Assembly (NCBI RefSeq): GCF_001945445.1 | Contig: NZ_MSXW01000021.1 | Location: forward strand, 23,277 to 87,276 | From: Pseudomonas sp. PA27(2017) | GTDB taxonomy: Bacteria; Pseudomonadota; Gammaproteobacteria; Pseudomonadales; Pseudomonadaceae | Reading direction: 5' to 3' | Length of the DNA: 64,000 nt | Shown: positions 31,087 through 40,527 of the stretch, one piece after another | Numbering within the stretch: position 1 is the stretch's first letter | Layout: each line of letters starts with the position of its first letter | The notes under the pieces: generated by a model | Told to the model about the DNA's origin: nothing | Seen by the model: the letters and a program-made list of their open reading frames with translations, nothing else | The model's database searches: none | Translations under genes and position numbers: made by a program

Positions 31087-31117
31087 TCCGCAGCCAGCGA
31101 TGGCTGCGGATTTTTTT
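31087..31117 (+). terminator. intrinsic terminator of grxD
   Basis: A 10-bp perfect stem (TCCGCAGCCA / TGGCTGCGGA) with a GCGA tetraloop is followed by seven T residues. It begins 18 bp after the grxD stop. Confidence 0.92.
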
Positions 31118-31171
31118 CGTCTGCTAAAAAGAAGCGCTGGCCGTTGCCGCGGTTGTCTGCAGGATTTTCCT

Positions 31172-31233
31172 GGGTATCGCTTCGCTCAACGCCAGGCCAC
31201 GGGGGTAGCCCGTGGTTGAGCGAAGCGATACCC
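31172..31233. repeat. long imperfect palindrome, REP/BIME-like
   Basis: Arms GGGTATCGCTTCGCTCAAC (31172-31190) and its exact complement (31215-31233) enclose an inner CCACGGG-N5-CCCGTGG stem, with a 6-nt bulge on the left side. The pattern is that of short palindromic intergenic repeats in Pseudomonas. It lies in the spacer between the convergent grxD and trmO genes. Confidence 0.8.
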
Positions 31234-31276
31234 GGGGCGGTCGTGCGGATATTTCAGGTGCGAGAGGCTCGGTGAG

Positions 31277-31969
31277 CTACTCCGCCTGCACATCCAGCAC
31301 GCGAATACAGCCCGGCTGCGGGTAATGCCAGTGCACATCCACGTCCCACAAACGTACCCCGTAGCGGCGTTCCGGCGCAGGCTGCTGATAAGCCGGGCGC
31401 GGGTCCTGGGCCAGGCACTGTTCGATCAATTCCACCAGCGGCTCGCCCAGGCGCTGGGCGTGGTGTCGGGCGCTGGCCAGGGCGTCGTCCTGCCAGTGCA
31501 CGGCAATCTGCGGCGGGGCATCGGTGGCGATCTGGTTATAGGCGCCAGGCACACCGTCGGCGTAAGGCACGTAGGGTTTGATGTCGAGCACCGGGGTGCC
31601 ATCGAGCAGGTCGATGCCTGACAGCCACAGACGATCCTTGTCGACCTTGTCCACCTTCACCACCGATTGGCCGATGCCGTTGGGGCGGTGGGTCGCCCGG
31701 GTGGCGAACACGCCGATGGCGCGATTGCCGCCGAGGCGCGGCGGGCGCACTTTCAGGCGTGGCTTGTCTTCCAGCGCCTGGTGAAACAGGAACAGCAGCC
31801 ACACATGGCTGACCTGCTCCAGGCCCTGAACGGCGTCGCCGCTGTCGAATGGCGGGCACAGCTCCAGCACGCCACGGGCAGCGGGCGCCAGTTGTGGCTG
31901 GCGGGGGATGGCGAACTTCTCCTTGAAACAGGAGCGCACGTAGCCAATGGGCGAAACCTGATGGTTCAT
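31277..31969 (-). CDS. trmO: tRNA (N6-threonylcarbamoyladenosine37-N6)-methyltransferase TrmO
   Basis: 230 residues. TsaA/YaeB family: methylates t6A37 to m6t6A in tRNA(Thr) using SAM bound in a small beta-barrel. Family blocks: IGYVRSCFKEKFAIPRQP at the N-terminus, RATHRPNGIGQSVV, and LDIKPYVPYAD. The C-terminal domain (RPAYQQPAPERRYG) is complete. Last gene of a three-gene minus-strand cluster. Confidence 0.93.
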   Translation of the reverse strand: MNHQVSPIGYVRSCFKEKFAIPRQPQLAPAARGVLELCPPFDSGDAVQGLEQVSHVWLLFLFHQALEDKPRLKVRPPRLGGNRAIGVFATRATHRPNGIGQSVVKVDKVDKDRLWLSGIDLLDGTPVLDIKPYVPYADGVPGAYNQIATDAPPQIAVHWQDDALASARHHAQRLGEPLVELIEQCLAQDPRPAYQQPAPERRYGVRLWDVDVHWHYPQPGCIRVLDVQAE

Positions 31970-31974
31970 GCTGC

Positions 31975-32436
31975 TCAGCCGCGCAGGCGCTGGGTCAGGC
32001 CCTTGAGGAAGTTGCGCAGGAACTGATCGCCGCAGGGGCGGTAGTTGCTGGTGCCGGCCTTGCGGAACAGCGCGCTCATTTCCGGCTTCGACACCACGAA
32101 ATCGACGCTGCGCATGATGGCGTGGATGTCGTCTTCCTTCAGCTCGAAGGCCACGCGCAGTTTCTTCAGCACCTGATTGTTGCTCACCGGCAACTCCAGG
32201 GCGGGCGCCGCGCGGCTATCGTCCTTGCCGCGCTTGAAGTACACCAGGCCATCGAGAGCATGGGCCAGCAGTTCATCGCTGCATGGCTGGAAGCCTTGCT
32301 CGTCGTCCTTTTTCAGCACGGCGGCGATCTGCTCCTCGCTCACCGCGTAGCCGCCGAGCTCGACGATCTCGGCCAGTTGTTCGTCGCTGATGTCGAGCAT
32401 GTAGCGCAGGCTGCGCAATACATCGTTGTTGATCAT
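31975..32436 (-). CDS. DUF1456 (YehS-type) protein
   Basis: 153 residues made of two repeats of the DUF1456 unit (NNDVLRSLRYMLDISDEQL... and NNQVLKKLRVAFELKEDD...). Each repeat ends in a YxPC-like or FQPC segment (FQPCSDELL, YRPCGDQFL). Cytosolic, function unknown. Start ATG 32436; upstream frame continues into the neighbouring gene and was rejected. The stop is 5 bp from trmO. Confidence 0.9.
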   Translation of the reverse strand: MINNDVLRSLRYMLDISDEQLAEIVELGGYAVSEEQIAAVLKKDDEQGFQPCSDELLAHALDGLVYFKRGKDDSRAAPALELPVSNNQVLKKLRVAFELKEDDIHAIMRSVDFVVSKPEMSALFRKAGTSNYRPCGDQFLRNFLKGLTQRLRG

Positions 32437-32497
32437 GGGTATTCCTGATGACGGGCGCGCCAGCCTGGCGCAACCCTGTGAAAGGGAGGGGCGTGGC

Positions 32498-33208
32498 TCA
32501 GAAACGTTCCTTGGCGCCCAGGTAGCGCCATTGACCTGCTGGAACCTTGCCCATGGGCACGCCGCCGATGCGGATGCGCTTGAGGCCCAGCACCTTGAGG
32601 CCGACGCTGTTGCACATGAACACCAATTGGCCGGGCAGCGGGTTCTTGAGGGCGAAGCGCAGGCGGGTTTCGTTTTGCCAGCTGACCTTGCAGGGCGCCA
32701 GGGGAGTGCCGTTGAACACCAGGCCATGGTTGAGGCGCTTGAGGTCGCGTTCCGACAGCTCGCCGCTGACCTCTACCACGTACTCCTGCTCGAGCTTGGC
32801 CAGGTCCTCGCGCAGCTTGCGCTCGGTGCGCCAGTCCTGTGTAAGCACGTGCAGGCCGTCGGCGCCCGCCTGCAGGGGGATGCAGGGCGTCAGGCGGTCA
32901 AAGTGTCCTTTGAGGGTACGTTGCTCGGCGCGATCATCCGGCCAGCGGCTGTCCGGGCCGATCTCCTCGGCGGCGCGTTCGGGAAAGCGTCCGCTGGGAA
33001 TGTGCAGCAGCAGGGTAACCGGCAGCAGTGGCTCGGCAACGGCATCTGGCAGCAGGGCGACGGTTTCGTCGGTGACCTTGCGCTGCGGTTCGTCAACGAC
33101 CACACCGTCAACCGTGACCCAGCCGCCCTCGATGTACAGTTCAGCCTCGCGGCGCGAGCAGCCGGTGAGTTCGATCAGGCGTTTGGAGAGGCGAAGGGGA
33201 GCGGTCAT
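32498..33208 (-). CDS. pseudouridine-synthase-like S4 protein with lost catalytic Asp
   Basis: 236 residues. The N-terminal S4 RNA-binding domain (SKRLIELTGCSRREAELYI, residues 8-26) and the C-terminal RsuA/RluF segments (KLEQEYVVEVSG, VGLKVLGLKRIRIGG) are clear. The catalytic motif, normally GRLDxDTxGLLLLT, reads PLQAGADGLHVLTQDW at 111-126: Gln113 takes the place of the nucleophilic Asp and the Arg-Leu is lost. It may be an RNA-binding protein derived from a pseudouridine synthase. Close Pseudomonas homologues may share this; I cannot check that here. Confidence 0.8.
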   Translation of the reverse strand: MTAPLRLSKRLIELTGCSRREAELYIEGGWVTVDGVVVDEPQRKVTDETVALLPDAVAEPLLPVTLLLHIPSGRFPERAAEEIGPDSRWPDDRAEQRTLKGHFDRLTPCIPLQAGADGLHVLTQDWRTERKLREDLAKLEQEYVVEVSGELSERDLKRLNHGLVFNGTPLAPCKVSWQNETRLRFALKNPLPGQLVFMCNSVGLKVLGLKRIRIGGVPMGKVPAGQWRYLGAKERF

Positions 33209-33273
33209 GGCAGAGCATCGTCAGCGAAGTGATGCCCATTGTACCGTTGCGCGCAGGCTCATGCGCGCTGCAT

Positions 33274-33302
33274 GAAAAAAGCCGGGCAGGGCGCCCGGCT
33301 TG
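33274..33302 (-). terminator. intrinsic terminator after the 28-aa gene
   Basis: On the minus strand AAGCCGGGC and GCCCGGCTT form a 9-bp stem with a 5-nt loop followed by six T residues. It begins 14 bp after the stop of the small membrane-protein gene and separates it from the S4-protein operon. Confidence 0.88.
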
Positions 33303-33315
33303 CAGATGACGGTGA

Positions 33316-33402
33316 TCAGAAGATCAGTGAGAAGATACCGATCACGACCAGCAGGCCGATCAGGAAGATGATGCCGATGGTGCTGCCCAGAAACTTCAGC
33401 AT
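33316..33402 (-). CDS. 28-residue hydrophobic membrane peptide
   Basis: ATG 33402 has an AGGAG ribosome site 7 bp upstream and the frame ends in front of its own terminator. The product (MLKFLGSTIG, then a hydrophobic run) is one membrane helix with a single Lys near the N-terminus. The frame is open to 33582, but the longer form has no start site and an unlikely composition. A weak ECF-like GAACGT-N17-TCCCA lies upstream (33460 to 33433, minus strand). Function unknown; it resembles small stress-induced inner-membrane peptides. Confidence 0.6.
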   Translation of the reverse strand: MLKFLGSTIGIIFLIGLLVVIGIFSLIF

Positions 33403-33540
33403 GGTGCGACTCCTGTTTAGTCCGTTCAGTATTGGGACTGGAGCGCGCCGGGCAACGTTCAGGATAAATGTCCTCTGCTCGCACAGATGTACGAAAACGT
33501 AGGCGAGGCAGTCAGCGCAATACCGATGGCGGCCCCGCGA

Positions 33541-33597
33541 AAGCAGGCTAAAAAGCGGAGTGTACGAGCTGTACATGAGCATTTTTAGCCTGCTTTC
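33541..33597. repeat. 15-bp inverted repeat downstream of braG
   Basis: AAAGCAGGCTAAAAA (33541-33555) and its exact complement (33583-33597) flank a 27-bp centre that contains a GTAC-N5-GTAC motif. The arms give A/T runs inside the stem, so it could stop transcription from braG, or be a copy of a dispersed intergenic element. It lies 30 bp downstream of the braG stop. Confidence 0.7.
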
Positions 33598-33626
33598 AAC
33601 GCAGCGATGGCAACGTAGGTAGTTTT

Positions 33627-34328
33627 CTAGCCGCCCAGGTAGGCGTCACGCACCTTCGGATCATTCAGCAGATCGTGCCCACTGCCCTGCATGACGATCC
33701 GCCCGTTCTCCAGCACGTAGCCACGGTCGGCGAGCTTGAGCGCCTGGTTGGCGTTCTGCTCGACCAGAAACACCGTCACTCCGTCCTTGCGCAGTTGCTC
33801 GATGATGTCGAAGATCTGCTGGATGATGATCGGCGCCAGGCCCAGCGAGGGCTCGTCGAGCAGCAGCAGCTTGGGTTTGCTCATCAGCGCACGGCCGATG
33901 GCGAGCATCTGCTGCTCGCCGCCGGACATGGTGCCGGCGCGCTGCACCAGGCGTTCCTTCAGGCGCGGGAACAAGTGCAGCACCTTGTCCAGTTGCTCCT
34001 GATTGTCCGCCTTGTTGCCGAAGAAGCCGCCCATGGCGAGGTTTTCCTCGACGGTCAGGCGGGCGAACACGCGGCGGCCTTCCGGCACCACGGCGATGCT
34101 CTTGCGCATGATCTGCGGGGTTTCCATGCCGACCAGCTCTTCACCCTGGTAACGGATGCTGCCGCTGGTGGCCTGTGGCGTGCCGCACAGGGTCATCAGC
34201 AGGGTGGATTTGCCGGCGCCGTTGGCACCGATCAGGGTGACGATCTCGCCCTGGCGCACTTCCACGCTGACACCGTGCAGCGCCTGGATCTTGCCGTAGA
34301 AGGTGGAAACGTTGTCGAAATACAGCAT
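33627..34328 (-). CDS. braG: branched-chain amino acid ABC transporter ATPase BraG (LivF)
   Basis: 233 residues. Walker A GANGAGKST, Q-loop/EGR segment (VPEGRRVFARLTVEENL), signature MSGGEQQMLAIGRAL, Walker B LLLLDEPSLGLAP. One of the two ATPases of the LIV-I type importer for Leu, Ile and Val. Its ATG overlaps the braF stop at a single base. Last gene of braCDEFG. Confidence 0.95.
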   Translation of the reverse strand: MLYFDNVSTFYGKIQALHGVSVEVRQGEIVTLIGANGAGKSTLLMTLCGTPQATSGSIRYQGEELVGMETPQIMRKSIAVVPEGRRVFARLTVEENLAMGGFFGNKADNQEQLDKVLHLFPRLKERLVQRAGTMSGGEQQMLAIGRALMSKPKLLLLDEPSLGLAPIIIQQIFDIIEQLRKDGVTVFLVEQNANQALKLADRGYVLENGRIVMQGSGHDLLNDPKVRDAYLGG

Positions 34329-35095
34329 TACGCTTCCCCCAGGTAGGCTTTGATCACGTCCGGATTGTCGCGGATCTGTTGTGGCGTGCCGTCGGCCAGA
34401 GGCGTGCCCTGGTTGATCACGAAGATGTGGTCGGAAATGCTCATGACCAGCTTCATGTCGTGCTCGATCAGCAGCACGGTCACGTCGTGCTCGTCACGCA
34501 GCACGCCGATCAGCGCTTTCAGGTCGTCGGTTTCCCGCGGGTTGAGGCCGGCGGCCGGCTCGTCGAGCATCAGAATGCTCGGCCGAGTCATCATGCACCG
34601 GGCGATTTCCAGGCGGCGCTGCTGGCCGTAGGCCAGAGTGCCGGCCGGGCGGTTGGCGAATTCGGTCAGGTTGACCTGCTCCAGCCAGTGCGCGGCGTAA
34701 TCCATGGCCTCGCGTTCGCTGCGGCGAAACGCCGGGGTCTTGAACAGCCCGGAGAGGAAGTTGGTGTTGATGTGGCGGTGCTGGGCAACCAGCAGGTTTT
34801 CCACCGCAGTCATTTCCTTGAACAGGCGAACGTTCTGGAACGTGCGCACCACACCTTTGCGGGCGATCTTGTGGCCCGGCAGGCCTTCGATCTGCTCGCC
34901 ACCCAGGCGGATGCTGCCCGAGGTCGGCTTGTAGAAACCGGTCAGGCAGTTGAACACGGTGGTCTTGCCGGCGCCGTTCGGGCCGATCATCGACACTACC
35001 TGTTTTTCATTGACCGAGAGGCTGACCCCGTTGACGGCCAGCAGGCCGCCAAAACGCATGGACAGGCCGCTCACTTCTAGAATCGGGCGGCTCAT
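34328..35095 (-). CDS. braF: branched-chain amino acid ABC transporter ATPase BraF (LivG)
   Basis: 255 residues. Walker [11 protein letters not shown]-loop [12 protein letters not shown], signature [15 protein letters not shown], Walker [14 protein letters not shown] and the LivG-specific C-terminal VIKAYLGEA. It pairs with BraG under the BraD/BraE membrane dimer. Overlaps braE by 4 bp. Confidence 0.95.
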   Translation of the reverse strand: MSRPILEVSGLSMRFGGLLAVNGVSLSVNEKQVVSMIGPNGAGKTTVFNCLTGFYKPTSGSIRLGGEQIEGLPGHKIARKGVVRTFQNVRLFKEMTAVENLLVAQHRHINTNFLSGLFKTPAFRRSEREAMDYAAHWLEQVNLTEFANRPAGTLAYGQQRRLEIARCMMTRPSILMLDEPAAGLNPRETDDLKALIGVLRDEHDVTVLLIEHDMKLVMSISDHIFVINQGTPLADGTPQQIRDNPDVIKAYLGEA

Positions 35096-36347
35096 CGTTG
35101 TTTCAACTCCAGGTGTGGGCGCTGCATGGGCATGAGGCCCTGCGGACGCCAGATCATCATCACGATCATGGTCAGACCGAATATCAGCATGCGGTACTCG
35201 TTGAAGTCGCGCATCTCCTGCAGCAGGGTCATCACGATGGCGGCGAATATGATGCCGAGCTGCGAGCCCATGCCACCGAGCACGACGATGGCGAGGATCA
35301 TCGCCGACTCGATGAAGGTGAACGATTCCGGCGTCACCAGGCCCTGGCGGGCGGCGAAGAAGCTGCCGGCGAAACCGGCGAAGCTGGCACCGATGGTGAA
35401 GGCCGAGAGCTTGACCGTGGTTGGGTTCAGGCCCAGGGCGCGGCAGGCGATTTCGTCTTCACGCAGCGCTTCCCAGGCGCGGCCGATCGGCATGCGCATC
35501 AGGCGGTTGATCACGAAGATGGCGGCCAGCACCAGCAGCAGGGCGATCAGGTAGAGGAAGATCACCTTGTAGGTGGAGTTGTAGGCGATGCCGAGGAAAT
35601 CGTGCAGCGTCTGGCCGCCATCCGGCGCGCGGCGATCGAGGGACAGGCCGAACAGTTCTGGCTTGGGAATCGAGCTGATGCCGTTCGGGCCGCCGGTGAT
35701 GTCGGTGAGGTTGCGCAGCATGATGCGGATGATCTCGCCGAACCCCAGGGTGACGATGGCCAGGTAGTCGCCGCGTAGCCTGAGTACCGGGAAACCCAGC
35801 AGGCAACCGAAGGTGGCGGCCATCAGGCCCGCTATCGGCAATGCCGTCCAGAAGCCGAACCCGGCGTACTCGGCGAGCAGCGCGTAGGTATAGGCGCCCA
35901 CGGCGTAGAAGCCGACGTAACCCAGGTCGAGCAGGCCGGCGAGGCCGACCACGATGTTCAGGCCGATGCCCAGCATCACGTAGATGAGGATCAGCGTGGC
36001 GATGTCCACCGCGGCGCGGGAGCCGAAGAACGGCCAGGCCAGGGCCACCACGAACAGCGCGAGCATGATCCAGCGCTGCACGCTGGGTAGGGTCAGGGTG
36101 TCCTTGAGGTTCGACGGAATGCTCGGCAGCGCGCCCTTGAGCTTTTCACCGCCGAGCAGGCGGTCACGCAGCACCAGGTGCCAGACGAACAGCAGTGCAG
36201 CGGCGATGCCGATGGTCCACAGGGTCTGGGCGCTGGCGCCGCTGACCTGCAGGCTGATGCCGACGACGCTGAGCTTGAGGCCGAGGATCGGGTAGGAGAT
36301 CAGCAGCAGCAGAATGCTGCTGAACAGGGCGGTCTTGAGGTTCTTGC

Positions 36348-36351
<4 letters not shown>
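35092..36351 (-). CDS. braE: branched-chain amino acid permease BraE (LivM)
   Basis: 419 residues, about 10-11 membrane segments. The LivM-type core ([36 protein letters not shown]) and the EAA-like loop ([20 protein letters not shown]) that contacts the ATPases are present. A ~90-residue N-terminal extension with extra helices is typical of the Pseudomonas/E. coli LivM. Overlaps both neighbours by 4 bp. Confidence 0.95.
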
Positions 36352-37271
<920 letters not shown>

Positions 37272-37344
37272 TGCCTAACTCCTGGGTTTGCGCGCACGGC
37301 AGCGCTTGTGGCGCAGCGCGAAACCGGAATTCTTTCTAATAAAC

Positions 37345-37372
37345 AAAGCCCACTGCACGAGCAGTGGGCTTT
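37345..37372. terminator. hairpin between braC and braD
   Basis: A perfect 12-bp stem (AAAGCCCACTGC / GCAGTGGGCTTT) with a 4-nt loop. On the minus strand it is followed by GTTTATTAG, so it can act as a partial terminator or 3' stabiliser after braC. This arrangement allows more binding protein than permease, as in many ABC operons. Confidence 0.8.
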
Positions 37373-37389
37373 AGGCTCAGGCGGGGGAG

Positions 37390-38511
37390 TTACTTGGCTT
37401 CGGACTTGGTGCCGTCCTGGTGCCATTCGTAAACCACGAAGTTGAAGTTCTTCAGGTCGCCTTTCTCATCGAAACCGAGGGTGCCGGTCGGGGTTTCGAA
37501 GGTGTTGGCGCGCAGGGCTGCGGCTACTTCGGCGGTGTCGGTGCTACCGGCTTTCTCGATGCCGCCGGCGATGACCTGAACGGCAGCGTAGGCCGGGAAC
37601 ACGAACGGACCGCTCGGGTCTTCGTTCTTGGCCTTGAAGGCCTCGACCAGCGCCTTGTTCTTCGGATCCTGGTCGAAGGATTGCGGCAGGGTGACCAGCA
37701 GGCCTTCGGAAGCCGGGCCGGCGATGGCCGAGATTTCCTTGTTGCCTACGCCTTCGGGGCCCATGAAGCGAACGTCGAGGCCTTTTTCCTTGGACTGGCG
37801 CAGCAGCAGACCCAGTTCCGGGTGGTAGCCACCATAGTAGACGAAGTCGATGCCCTGCTGCTTGAGCTTGGCGATCAGCGAGGAGAAGTCCTTGTCGCCG
37901 GCGTTGATGCCTTCGAACACGCCAACTTTGACGCCTTTGGATTCCAGGGTCTGCTTGACGGCGCTGGCGATGCCTTCACCGTACTGCTGCTTGTCGTGGA
38001 TGACGGCGACGTTCTTCGGCTTGATGTGGTCAGCGATGAAGTTACCCGCGGTCGGGCCCTGCAGGCTGTCCAGACCGATGGTGCGGAAGATCAGCTCGTA
38101 GCCACGGGCGGTGATTTCCGGGCTGGTGGCAGCCGGGGTGATCATCAGGATGCCTTCGTCTTCGTAGATGTCCGAAGCCGGCTGAGTGGAGCTGGAGCAC
38201 AGGTGACCAACGACGAACTTGGCGCCATCGTTGACGATCTTGTTGGCTACGGCCACGGCTTGCTTGGGATCGCATGCGTCGTCATAGACCACGCCTTCGA
38301 GCTGAGCACCGTTCACGCCACCGGCCTTGTTGATCTGCTCGATGGCCATCTTGGCACCGACGAACTGCATTTCACCGTACTGAGCGACGGCACCGGTCAC
38401 CGGGCCAGCCATGGCGATCTTGATGGTGTCGGCGGCGACCGAGTAGCTGGCGCAGCCAGCCAGGGCCATAGCGGCGAACAGCTTGGAAATCTGCTTAGTA
38501 GCGTTGTTCAT
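37390..38511 (-). CDS. braC: branched-chain amino acid-binding protein BraC
   Basis: 373 residues, identical in length to P. aeruginosa BraC as I recall it. Signal peptide to about residue 26 (SYSVA-AD), then the two-lobed Leu/Ile/Val-binding domain (GPVTGAVAQYGEMQF, VYDDACDPKQAVAVANKIV, SSSTQPASDIY). A Cys in the signal (ALAGC) resembles a lipobox, but a standard SPase I site follows. The pair of Cys (DDACD, GHLCSS) forms the family disulfide. First gene of the bra operon. Confidence 0.96.
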   Translation of the reverse strand: MNNATKQISKLFAAMALAGCASYSVAADTIKIAMAGPVTGAVAQYGEMQFVGAKMAIEQINKAGGVNGAQLEGVVYDDACDPKQAVAVANKIVNDGAKFVVGHLCSSSTQPASDIYEDEGILMITPAATSPEITARGYELIFRTIGLDSLQGPTAGNFIADHIKPKNVAVIHDKQQYGEGIASAVKQTLESKGVKVGVFEGINAGDKDFSSLIAKLKQQGIDFVYYGGYHPELGLLLRQSKEKGLDVRFMGPEGVGNKEISAIAGPASEGLLVTLPQSFDQDPKNKALVEAFKAKNEDPSGPFVFPAYAAVQVIAGGIEKAGSTDTAEVAAALRANTFETPTGTLGFDEKGDLKNFNFVVYEWHQDGTKSEAK

Positions 38512-38723
38512 AGTGCTCCACTCGTTGTGTTTTGTTGTAGTTCTGGTAGCCAAAGCTGCAGAACCGGAGTCGACTTCCGGCCATATCCCCGGCAACTGTA
38601 CCGATACAGTGTAGAGCGCAGATTTGCGCCTTGGAAAGTCGGCAGTCGAAAGAGAACGGTAAGAATGTCGCGTAATTGCAAGAAATGTATAGAAAAACGG
38701 CTAGTTCCTGACCGCCGGGCGGT

Positions 38724-38743
38724 TGACAGTCCCTTGTCTGTCA
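38724..38743. promoter_or_regulatory. dyad TGACAG-N8-CTGTCA
   Basis: A perfect 6-bp dyad with 8-bp spacing in the braC/DUF2288 divergent spacer, overlapping a TTGACA -35-like hexamer (38723-38728) that points toward DUF2288. It could be an operator. It is not a LexA box (half-sites in the opposite sense). Confidence 0.35.
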
Positions 38744-38801
38744 GCCGTCCGTCGTTATCATGGCGGCCGTCAAAAAACGGCCATCGAAATACGGAACTGC
38801 C

Positions 38802-39113
38802 ATGAACGAACAACCAAGCACCCTCTATGCCAAATTGCTCGGCGAAACCGCCCCCATTACCTGGCAGGAACTGCAGCCGTTCTTCGCCCGCGGCTCGCTG
38901 CTCTGGGTCGATAGCGACCAGGACCTTATCGAGGTAGCCGAGGCGGTCGCCGAAAATCGCAAGGATGAGGTCGCTGCATGGCTGGATGCCGGGCGTATCG
39001 CGGTACTGAACGATAGCCGTGCGCAAGATCTGCTCGCCCGCGATCCGTCATTGTGGGCCGTGGTCGTCGCGCCTTGGGTACTGGTGCAGGAACGCGCCGA
39101 AAAGAAGCACTGA
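38802..39113 (+). CDS. DUF2288 family protein
   Basis: 103 residues from ATG 38802. Conserved features: GETAPITWQELQPFFARG at the N-terminus, LIEVAEAVAENRKDEVAAWL and PWVLVQE near the end. Small soluble protein of unknown role, common in gammaproteobacteria. No operon partner is obvious; the next gene is 200 bp away. Confidence 0.85.
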   Translation: MNEQPSTLYAKLLGETAPITWQELQPFFARGSLLWVDSDQDLIEVAEAVAENRKDEVAAWLDAGRIAVLNDSRAQDLLARDPSLWAVVVAPWVLVQERAEKKH

Positions 39114-39312
39114 GTTCAAACGAGCGTATCAAGCCCTCTGCCATAGGTATTTGCAGCGCTCGTCTCGTGTCGAATATGCTCACTATTGGTGCTTTATGTG
39201 CGCTTTTGTGGTGCGCTTTCGCGATGGCATCATCATGTGCCGCTAGGGTCTATGTTGAGGAGCCCGATGCCTATCGTGGTTTCGGTCGATCCTTCAGCAC
39301 GGGAGACAGCAC

Positions 39313-39681
39313 ATGTTCGAGCCTGGCCATTTTCATCGCAGTAACAGCGTGGCGACTGGTGACGTTCCGGTCTACGCCATCGACCTGCATTACGACATCC
39401 GTCAGGATGCGGCCGAGGGGCCGATGCTGCAGATGTCCATGAGGGGCGAGATCGACGGTGCGGCATTCGAGGAGGCCTTCGAGCTGCACCGCGATACCGC
39501 CTTCAACTTCGCCAGTGTGGTCAGCCGCCTGGCTCACAAGCATGGCCTGCCCACCAGCGTGGTGCTGATCAGCCATGAATACGAGGCGTTCGACCAGATG
39601 TTCGAGGATATCCGGCATCGCCTGGATGCCCACAGTGGCGATCCGGTCGATCTTGATCATCTTGCAAAGGACGGTCTCTAG
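39313..39681 (+). CDS. DUF5064-like small protein
   Basis: 122 residues. The opening MFEPGHFHRSN, the RGEIDGAAFEEAFELHRDTAFNFA-type middle and the tail (DPVDLDHL) resemble the Pseudomonas-restricted DUF5064 family. Predicted soluble; function unknown. Ribosome site GGGAGA upstream. The 200 bp before it hold no convincing gene. Confidence 0.6.
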   Translation: MFEPGHFHRSNSVATGDVPVYAIDLHYDIRQDAAEGPMLQMSMRGEIDGAAFEEAFELHRDTAFNFASVVSRLAHKHGLPTSVVLISHEYEAFDQMFEDIRHRLDAHSGDPVDLDHLAKDGL

Positions 39682-39735
39682 ATCCGTCATCATCTTTAGT
39701 GCCGTTTCCAAGAATGGCCAGCCAAGGAGTCGTGC

Positions 39736-40527
39736 ATGAAGCTATCCGCCAATCTGACGATGCTGTTCACCGAGCGGCCTCTGCTCGAGCGCATCGTGGC
39801 AGCCGCTGCGGCGGGTTTCGATGGCGTGGAAATCCAGTTTCCCTACGAAGTGCCGGCGTTGCGCCTGAAGGACGAATTGGAGCGGGCAGGGCTGCCGCTG
39901 GTGTTGATGAATTTCCCAGGCGGCGACTTTCTTGCCGGCGGGCCTGGGCTGGCGGCGGTACCGGCGCGCCAGTCAGCATTCGATGAGGCGCTCGAGGCTG
40001 CATTGACCTACGCGGCCATGGCGCGCCCGCAGTTCGTCAATGTGTTGCCCGGGCGCCTGGCGGAGGGGCTCGATCGCGAGCAGGCGCTGGACACTCTTGT
40101 CGGCAATGCGCGCAAGGCCGCGGAGGCTTTTGGGTTACTGGGCATTGGCGTGGTCAGCGAGGCGATCAATCCCCTCGACATGCCGGGCTTTCTGGTCAAT
40201 ACGCCGCAGCACTTGCAGGCGCTGCTGGCTGCCGTCGACCACGACAATTTCCGGGCGCAGCTGGATATCTATCACATGGCGCGGCAGGGGATCGATCCGG
40301 TGGTGGCGGTGGAAATGCTGGCCGGGCGGATCGGCCACGTGCAATTCGCCGATTGTCCGGGGCGTGGTGCGCCCGGCACGGGAAGCATCGATTTCACGGC
40401 TGTGCGCAATGCACTGGAGAGCGCCGCCTACCGCGGCTGGCTGGGCGCCGAGTACCGCCCCGAAGAGGGCGATACCGGTGCCAGCCTGGGCTGGATGACC
40501 GCGTGGCGGTCAGTTGACCAGGGGTGA
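39736..40527 (+). CDS. hydroxypyruvate isomerase-like TIM-barrel protein
   Basis: 263 residues. Hyi/OtnI family of the xylose-isomerase-like TIM barrels. Expected metal-site residues are visible: Glu in VVSEAIN, Asp/His in [11 protein letters not shown], and the closing Glu in LGAEYRP. N-terminus [13 protein letters not shown] is typical. It may isomerise hydroxypyruvate/tartronate semialdehyde or a related 3-keto acid; no glyoxylate-pathway genes are adjacent. Its last 18 bp overlap opgH on the other strand. Confidence 0.8.
   Translation: MKLSANLTMLFTERPLLERIVAAAAAGFDGVEIQFPYEVPALRLKDELERAGLPLVLMNFPGGDFLAGGPGLAAVPARQSAFDEALEAALTYAAMARPQFVNVLPGRLAEGLDREQALDTLVGNARKAAEAFGLLGIGVVSEAINPLDMPGFLVNTPQHLQALLAAVDHDNFRAQLDIYHMARQGIDPVVAVEMLAGRIGHVQFADCPGRGAPGTGSIDFTAVRNALESAAYRGWLGAEYRPEEGDTGASLGWMTAWRSVDQG

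Noticed and set aside
39176..39442. Frame with a signal-peptide-like start (MLTIGALCALLWCAFAMASS) upstream of the DUF5064-like gene
   Set aside because: No ribosome site, it continues out of frame deep into the next gene, and the composition after residue 40 is not protein-like. A decayed small gene is possible but not supported.
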